Source: Saprospiraceae bacterium
GTDB taxonomy: Bacteria > Bacteroidota > Bacteroidia > Chitinophagales > Saprospiraceae
Assembly (NCBI GenBank): GCA_016714765.1
Contig: JADKCF010000006.1
Coordinates: 124,001 to 188,000, forward strand
Length of the DNA: 64,000 nucleotides
Direction: 5' to 3'
The position numbers and the translations under genes are program-made. The notes below the pieces were generated by a model. That model was given only the letters and a program-made list of their open reading frames with translations, did not search any database and was not told the DNA's origin. This document shows positions 59,243 to 64,000 of this stretch, piece by piece; the first letter of the stretch is position 1; the number at the start of each line of letters is the position of its first letter.

Positions 59243-61488
59243 TCACATATAGTACAAATCAGAAATAAAGCCGAGTAAGTTTAATCTTTCACCCAATCCT
59301 GCCAGGTCCAGCATAAATGCATATTCCATGGCAGTCTCTCTCAATGCCCTGAATCTACCTGAAGCCCCACCATGACCGGTATCCATATTACAATACATGA
59401 GCAACGGATTTTTATCCGTTTTCATTTCACGCAGTTTAGCTACCCATTTGGCTGGTTCCCAATACTGAACTTGCGAATCCCAATATCCTGTTGTCACCAG
59501 TGTCGGAGGGTAAGATTTGGCTTCTACATTATCATAAGGTGAGTAAGACATCATATAGTCGTAATACGTTTTATCCTTCGGATTGCCCCACTCGTCAAAC
59601 TCCCCTGTCGTTAAAGGTATACTTTCATCCAGCATGGTATTGACCACATCCACAAATGGTACCCCTGCAATGATACCCCTCCATAGATCAGGTCTCATAT
59701 TCATCACAGCACCCATAAGCAATCCACCGGCACTACCTCCTTCTGCAAACAGTTTATCCTTGGCAGCATAGCCCTCTTTCACCAAATAATCGCCGCAATC
59801 TATAAAGTCAGTAAAGGTGTTTTTCTTTTTCAGAAATTTTCCATCTTCATACCATTGTCTTCCCATCTCCTGACCACCCCTAATATGCGCAATTGCAAAA
59901 CCAAAACCCCTGTCCAACAGGCTCAATCTGGCTGACGAAAAGTATGGATCGGTGGAATATCCGTATGAGCCATAACCATAAAGCAAAACAGGCTGTGTCC
60001 CATCTTTTTTAAAGCCTTTTTTATATACAATAGACAATGGTACCATAGTGCCATCCTGGGCTTTGACCATTTTTCTCTCTGAAGCATACTCAGCAGCATT
60101 AAAAGTACCTATGACTTCCTGCTGTTTGAGTTGTGTCAGCTTTTTAGTTTTTACATTGTAGTCGTACGTAGTATTGGGTGTGGTAAGAGAGGTGTAGTCC
60201 AGTCTCAGCAAGTCTGTTTCAAAATCCGGATTTATACCCGTACCTGTGGTGTATGATTCCTCCCCAAATTCTATATAATGTTCGTTTTTGCCATCCCATG
60301 GGCGAATACGCAACTGTGTGATGCCTTCTTTCCTTTCAGATATGACCATATGATCTTTAAAAAGGTCAATCCCCTCTATAAAAATGGCTTTATCATATGG
60401 CATTAGGTCTTTCCAGTTATCCTTTGTAGTAGCATTTTCCGGCGTGACCATAATTTTGAAGTTTTGTGCTTCATCTTTATTAGTGCGTATATACCATTTG
60501 TCTCCGTAGTGGCTGATATCAAATTCCAGCTTGCGCTCTCTTGGCTGAAACATTCGGAATTTGCCGTCGGGATTGTCTGCTTCCAACACCTGGTACTCTT
60601 GCGAAAGGGTAGCCGCTGAGCCTATAATCAGATATTTTTTGGATTTGGATTTGTATATGAATGTGCTGAAAGTTTCATCCTTTTCGTGAAAAACAAGCTG
60701 ATCTGCCTTCACAGGTGTTCCTAGAAGGTGCTTATAAATTTGATATGACCTGAGAGCAGCATCTTTTTTAGTATAAAAGACCGTTTTATTGTCATTTGCC
60801 CAGACAACGCCCCCTGTGGTATTGGGTATTACATCCGGCAACATCTTGCCTGTGCTTAGTTCCTTGAATCTGACTGTGTATTGTCTTCTGCTTACGATGT
60901 CTTCTCCATAGGCAATAATATTATTGTCAGGACTGACAGACCTACCCCCTATGGCATAGTATTCATGGCCCTTTGCCAAATCATTTACATTAAGCATGAT
61001 TTCTTCCGAGGCTTCCAGATTTTCTTTTTTTCTGGAATGAATGGGATATTCCTTTCCTTCCTCGTATCGTGTCAGATAAAAATATCCGTTTTCTTTGTAG
61101 GGGACTGACATATCAGTCTGCTTGATGCGACCTTTGATTTCTTCAAAAAGCCTGTTCTGGAAAGAATCCGTATGTGCCATCATCTTTTCGCGATAGGCAT
61201 TTTCTGCATTGAGATAATCCAGCACCTTTTGGGTTTGCGCATCCGGCTTGGCAGCATTTTTTTGGTCATCTGACAAGCGCATCCAAAAATAATTGTCCAA
61301 TAAAGTGTCTCCGTGTACAACGGCTTTATGTGCTGTTTTCTCTGCCGCAGGCGGCAATATGTCTGATTTAGTCATGAGTTTGCTTTCTTTAAAACGAATG
61401 TTAGAAGCAGTGGAACCTCCACTATTTTTACAGGAATAAACGACAAAGGTAATGCATACAGCCACCAAATAAAAGAGATTTTCCTCAT
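59243..61488 (-). CDS. ptrB: Oligopeptidase B (S9A) lipoprotein, 5' frameshift as sequenced
   Basis: The main ORF opens at GTG 61468. An ATG at 61488 in another frame gives MRKISFIW, and one more base in the CC run at 61465-61466 joins it to VAVCITFVVYSC, a clear lipoprotein signal; about 748 residues. The N-terminal seven-bladed propeller is followed by an alpha/beta-hydrolase domain. That domain carries the nucleophile GGSAGGLLMGAV, the VPFVDVVNTMLDESIPLT stretch, the Asp of GYWDSQVQ and the His of GHGGASGR. The enzyme cleaves short peptides after Lys or Arg. An envelope location is unusual for the classical cytoplasmic enzyme but normal in Bacteroidota. Confidence 0.9.
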
Positions 61489-61601
61489 GACAACAAATAA
61501 TTTGAAAGGTGATATAAATATTATCAAAAGTATTTTAATAATTTGACAAATTTTCGATTTTGCTTCTAAAACACAAAAAAAACAGATATTTTGCGCTCAC
61601 A

Positions 61602-62939
61602 ATGAAACTCAGTACTTCATACAAACAAATTCTATCACTTTCTGTCCCCATAATGCTGGGCAGTGCTGCACAAAATATTATTGTACTCAGCGACAATGTT
61701 TTTTTATATCATTACGACAGCATTGACTTTGCTGCTGCAGGGCTGGTAGGGGTATTTTATCTGATCATCGCCAGTATTGGATATGGATTTTCGCGTGGAG
61801 GTCAGATCATCATTGCCAGAAGGAATGGCGAACACAATTATGTGGGAGCAGGTACCGATTTCCAGGCACTGTTTGTTTTCGAACTGGCATTATCTGTTAT
61901 TTTATTTTTATTTCTGCAGTTTCTTAGCAAGGATTTCTTTCAGTTATTCATCAAAAACCCTGAAATCCTGCAAAAATGTATGGAATACATCATTCCCAGA
62001 AGTTATGGTGTTTTCTTCAGTTATTTGGGAGTAGCCCTGATCTCATTCTATACAGGTATAGTCAATACAAAATTTATCATTTATGACACCATTGTACTGA
62101 TTGTTGTCAATTTGGTTTTAAACTATGTTTTAGTTTTTGGCAAATTCGGGGTCGAACCTATGGGTATTGCCGGGTCGGCTCTGGCAAGTACCATTGCAGA
62201 AGTGGTAGCGTTTATTGTCTTCATTGCTTATATGATATGGGATAAAAACAACAGAAAATACGAACTCCTTAGCTTTCATCGCCTCAGCAGCAAGGATTTT
62301 AATAATATGTTTAGTATTTCATTTCCAATAGTTTTCCAATCCATACTGGGTATTGGGGCATGGTTTCTGTTTTTTAGTTTTATCGAAAACGTCGGTAGTC
62401 AGGAGCTCGAGATATCCAACCTGATGCGAACAGTATATCTCATCCTGTCCATACCTTGCTGGGGCTATTCAGCAGGTATTAATACTCTTGTAAGCAATTT
62501 TATAGGTAACCGAAAACGGCAAGCCGTTATTCCAATGATCATCAAGACAGTAAAGATCAATCTTTTATCTACCATGCTGATCTCAATGCCTGTGCTTCTC
62601 TTCCCTGAGTTTTTTTTATATCCTCTGTTTGGGAAAGAAGATATGTCTCTCATATTGTTGTCAAAGCCATATATGCCTGTGCTTTTTATCACACTGATGG
62701 TATTTGGCGTGGGAGGTATTTTCATCAATGGCCTTATAGGTACAGGGCATACTAAAACAGCGCTCCGTATTCAGACTATATTTACCATCTTTTATATTAT
62801 ATACACCTACCTGATGATAAAACACTGGTATTTTGGGCTTAGCTGGGCATGGGCTGCAGAGATTTTTTACTGGGCAGGCATTACCCTGATGTCCTTTTTA
62901 TTTCTTAAATCAAAGAAATGGCATTTCCTTAAATTTTAG
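61602..62939 (+). CDS. MATE family efflux transporter
   Basis: About 445 residues from ATG 61602 (longer ORF start 61560 lacks support). Twelve membrane helices in two pseudo-repeats; LSVPIMLGSAAQNIIVLSDNVFL and FSISFPIVFQSILGIGAWFLFF mark the start of each half. NorM-like Na+ or H+ antiporter for organic cations or similar compounds; the substrate is unknown. A single gene, divergent from oligopeptidase B. Confidence 0.9.
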   Translation: MKLSTSYKQILSLSVPIMLGSAAQNIIVLSDNVFLYHYDSIDFAAAGLVGVFYLIIASIGYGFSRGGQIIIARRNGEHNYVGAGTDFQALFVFELALSVILFLFLQFLSKDFFQLFIKNPEILQKCMEYIIPRSYGVFFSYLGVALISFYTGIVNTKFIIYDTIVLIVVNLVLNYVLVFGKFGVEPMGIAGSALASTIAEVVAFIVFIAYMIWDKNNRKYELLSFHRLSSKDFNNMFSISFPIVFQSILGIGAWFLFFSFIENVGSQELEISNLMRTVYLILSIPCWGYSAGINTLVSNFIGNRKRQAVIPMIIKTVKINLLSTMLISMPVLLFPEFFLYPLFGKEDMSLILLSKPYMPVLFITLMVFGVGGIFINGLIGTGHTKTALRIQTIFTIFYIIYTYLMIKHWYFGLSWAWAAEIFYWAGITLMSFLFLKSKKWHFLKF

Positions 62940-63076
62940 ATTGAGTCCAAACATTTTTTTGAATATCTTACTTTTTGAACAACTTTTTTGTTGAAAATAT
63001 TATTTAAATTATAATATATCAGCTTCTGATGATAGCTTTGATTCGATTAATTACCCAATTAAAATAGTGATGTAGT

Positions 63077-63691
63077 ATGCAGAGAATATTTTTTCATGAT
63101 AAAAATCCTAATAAACGCGATTTAAAAGAAATTGCCGATCGTATCAATAATGGCGAAATAGTCATATTTCCCACTGACACAATATATGCACTCGGATGCC
63201 TAATGACCAATAAACCAGGTATTGAACGTATATGTCGGATCCTGGAGAAAAAAGAAAAACAGGCAAAGATGTCTCTTATTTGTTCTAATATCAGTTCTAT
63301 TTCGCAGTACACGCAGCAAATCGACAACAATGTTTTTAAGACTATGAAACGTTATTTGCCGGGCCCTTACACTTTTATACTTAAGTCAAATAATTATGTG
63401 CAAAAATTCTTCAAGAACAACAAAGAAGAAATAGGTGTGCGAATACCTGAAAATGAAATTTTAAATGGCTTGCACGAATTTCTGACTGCACCCCTGATAT
63501 CCACCTCACTCAACACAGAAGATGGGATACAGAAATATTTTACTGACCCGGATGAAATAGAACAAACCTTTCAGCATAAAGTAGATATATTATTAGATGG
63601 CGGAATGGGAGACACAGTCGAATCAACAGTACTGGATTGTACCGGGACTGAAATCGAACTCATAAGAGAAGGTAAAGGGCCTGTGGAATAG
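63077..63691 (+). CDS. Sua5/YciO/YrdC family protein
   Basis: 204 residues with one YrdC domain: IVIFPTDTIYALGC, KKEKQAKMSLIC, LPGPYTFILK, IGVRIPEN and PLISTSLN. YrdC enzymes make threonylcarbamoyl-AMP for the t6A modification of tRNA. The MSLIC variant and the length make this look like the YciO branch, whose own activity is weaker or different, so I do not name it tsaC. Confidence 0.88.
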   Translation: MQRIFFHDKNPNKRDLKEIADRINNGEIVIFPTDTIYALGCLMTNKPGIERICRILEKKEKQAKMSLICSNISSISQYTQQIDNNVFKTMKRYLPGPYTFILKSNNYVQKFFKNNKEEIGVRIPENEILNGLHEFLTAPLISTSLNTEDGIQKYFTDPDEIEQTFQHKVDILLDGGMGDTVESTVLDCTGTEIELIREGKGPVE

Positions 63692-63702
63692 TAGGCTATT
63701 GC

Positions 63703-64000
63703 TTAGTCTACCAGCATTTTCTCTTTGTCCAGTTGTTGTTGTTTGATGTGGGCGGGTACGTTTCTGAATTCATACTGCTGATTGCGGAGTTGTGGTATAT
63801 AACCTGCCTCCCTGATTGCGTTTTGTATGCCATCTGCTGTAAATCGGAATGCAGCCCCTGCTGCTGACACTACATTTTCTTCGATCATGATGCTGCCAAA
63901 ATCATTGGCGCCAGCATGCAGACAGAGCTGTGCAATTTTTTTACCTACTGTCAGCCAGGATGCCTGTATATTGATGATATTTGGCAACATGATTCTGCTC
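63703..64000 (-). CDS. mqnC: Dehypoxanthine futalosine cyclase MqnC, 3' end only
   Basis: The C-terminal 98 residues or so of a radical-SAM enzyme; the 5' part lies beyond the right edge of the window. The frame stays open past the ATG at 63990 (SRIMLPNI). The segment PNIINIQASWLTVGK, then CLHAGANDFGSIMIEENVVS and FRFTADGIQNAIREAGYIPQLRNQ, is diagnostic of MqnC. MqnC closes the ring of dehypoxanthine futalosine in the menaquinone pathway that starts from futalosine. Confidence 0.92.
   Translation of the reverse strand, partial: SRIMLPNIINIQASWLTVGKKIAQLCLHAGANDFGSIMIEENVVSAAGAAFRFTADGIQNAIREAGYIPQLRNQQYEFRNVPAHIKQQQLDKEKMLVD

Noticed and set aside
1..64000. Mobile island, prophage or defence system
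   Set aside because: No integrase, transposase, phage structural gene, toxin-antitoxin pair, restriction enzyme or tRNA attachment site was recognised on either strand. The nuclease-helicase alone is a repair-type enzyme.

Overview
The window is a stretch of chromosome from a Bacteroidota bacterium, most likely a member of the Saprospiraceae or a close relative. The evidence is the gene content: secreted proteins with Por-type (T9SS) C-terminal sorting domains, a TonB-dependent receptor with a carboxypeptidase-like N-terminal domain, MlaEFD-type lipid transport genes, futalosine-pathway menaquinone genes, DUF1573, DUF4105, DUF4403 and DUF6089-like proteins, and many copies of the Bacteroidota -7 promoter box TAnnTTTG. 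Shine-Dalgarno sites are essentially absent. There is no rRNA, recognisable tRNA, CRISPR array, prophage or insertion sequence; it reads as ordinary housekeeping chromosome with some secreted and accessory genes.

Layout. 1-4.9 kb: YceD-rpmF (L32), ridA, a zinc-ribbon protein with a voltage-gated K+ channel, a metal-binding-like lipoprotein, and a tandem ssb pair behind a palindrome-rich leader. 5-16 kb: a Dna2-like nuclease-helicase, an outer-membrane barrel, rimM, mnmA, lipoproteins, a phospholipase D-like lipoprotein and a phosphohexomutase. 16-25 kb: an OYE flavoenzyme-VOC-DUF4105 operon, rsmG, a damaged CotH-like secreted gene, a lipoprotein glutathione peroxidase, and mlaE-mlaF-mlaD. 25-35 kb: a BNR propeller protein, miaE, two cyclophilins followed by a polyphosphate glucokinase, a rhodanese and a PASTA protein. 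35-47 kb: a large secreted metalloprotease, a phosphopantetheinyl transferase, WD40, RDD, peptidoglycan-binding and DUF4403 proteins, and a second secreted BNR protein. 47-51.5 kb: a two-gene unit of a TonB receptor and a T9SS-secreted alpha/beta-hydrolase-like protein. 51.6-64 kb: ilvE, rdgB, ubiA, DUF1573, polX, an MFS pump, a CpcT-like protein, oligopeptidase B, a MATE pump, a YrdC/YciO protein and the end of mqnC.

How genes relate. Several are translation or tRNA/rRNA maturation genes (rpmF, rimM, mnmA, rsmG, miaE, a YrdC-family protein). ubiA and mqnC point to menaquinone made through futalosine. ppgK points to use of polyphosphate. The mla genes and the TonB/T9SS genes serve the outer membrane and the cell surface.

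A dominant anomaly is that about 16 otherwise conserved genes are split by single-base frameshifts, nearly all in short homopolymers. Protein similarity continues straight across each break, so the likely cause is homopolymer error in a long-read assembly rather than gene decay. I give these genes as single spanning features with the break position. The exception is the CotH-like gene, where a conserved block of about 25 residues is missing. The best candidate for unusual biology is the TonB receptor with its secreted hydrolase-fold partner, whose nucleophile elbow has glycine instead of serine. Next are the tandem ssb genes without a normal acidic C-terminal tip, which lie behind two nested palindromes.
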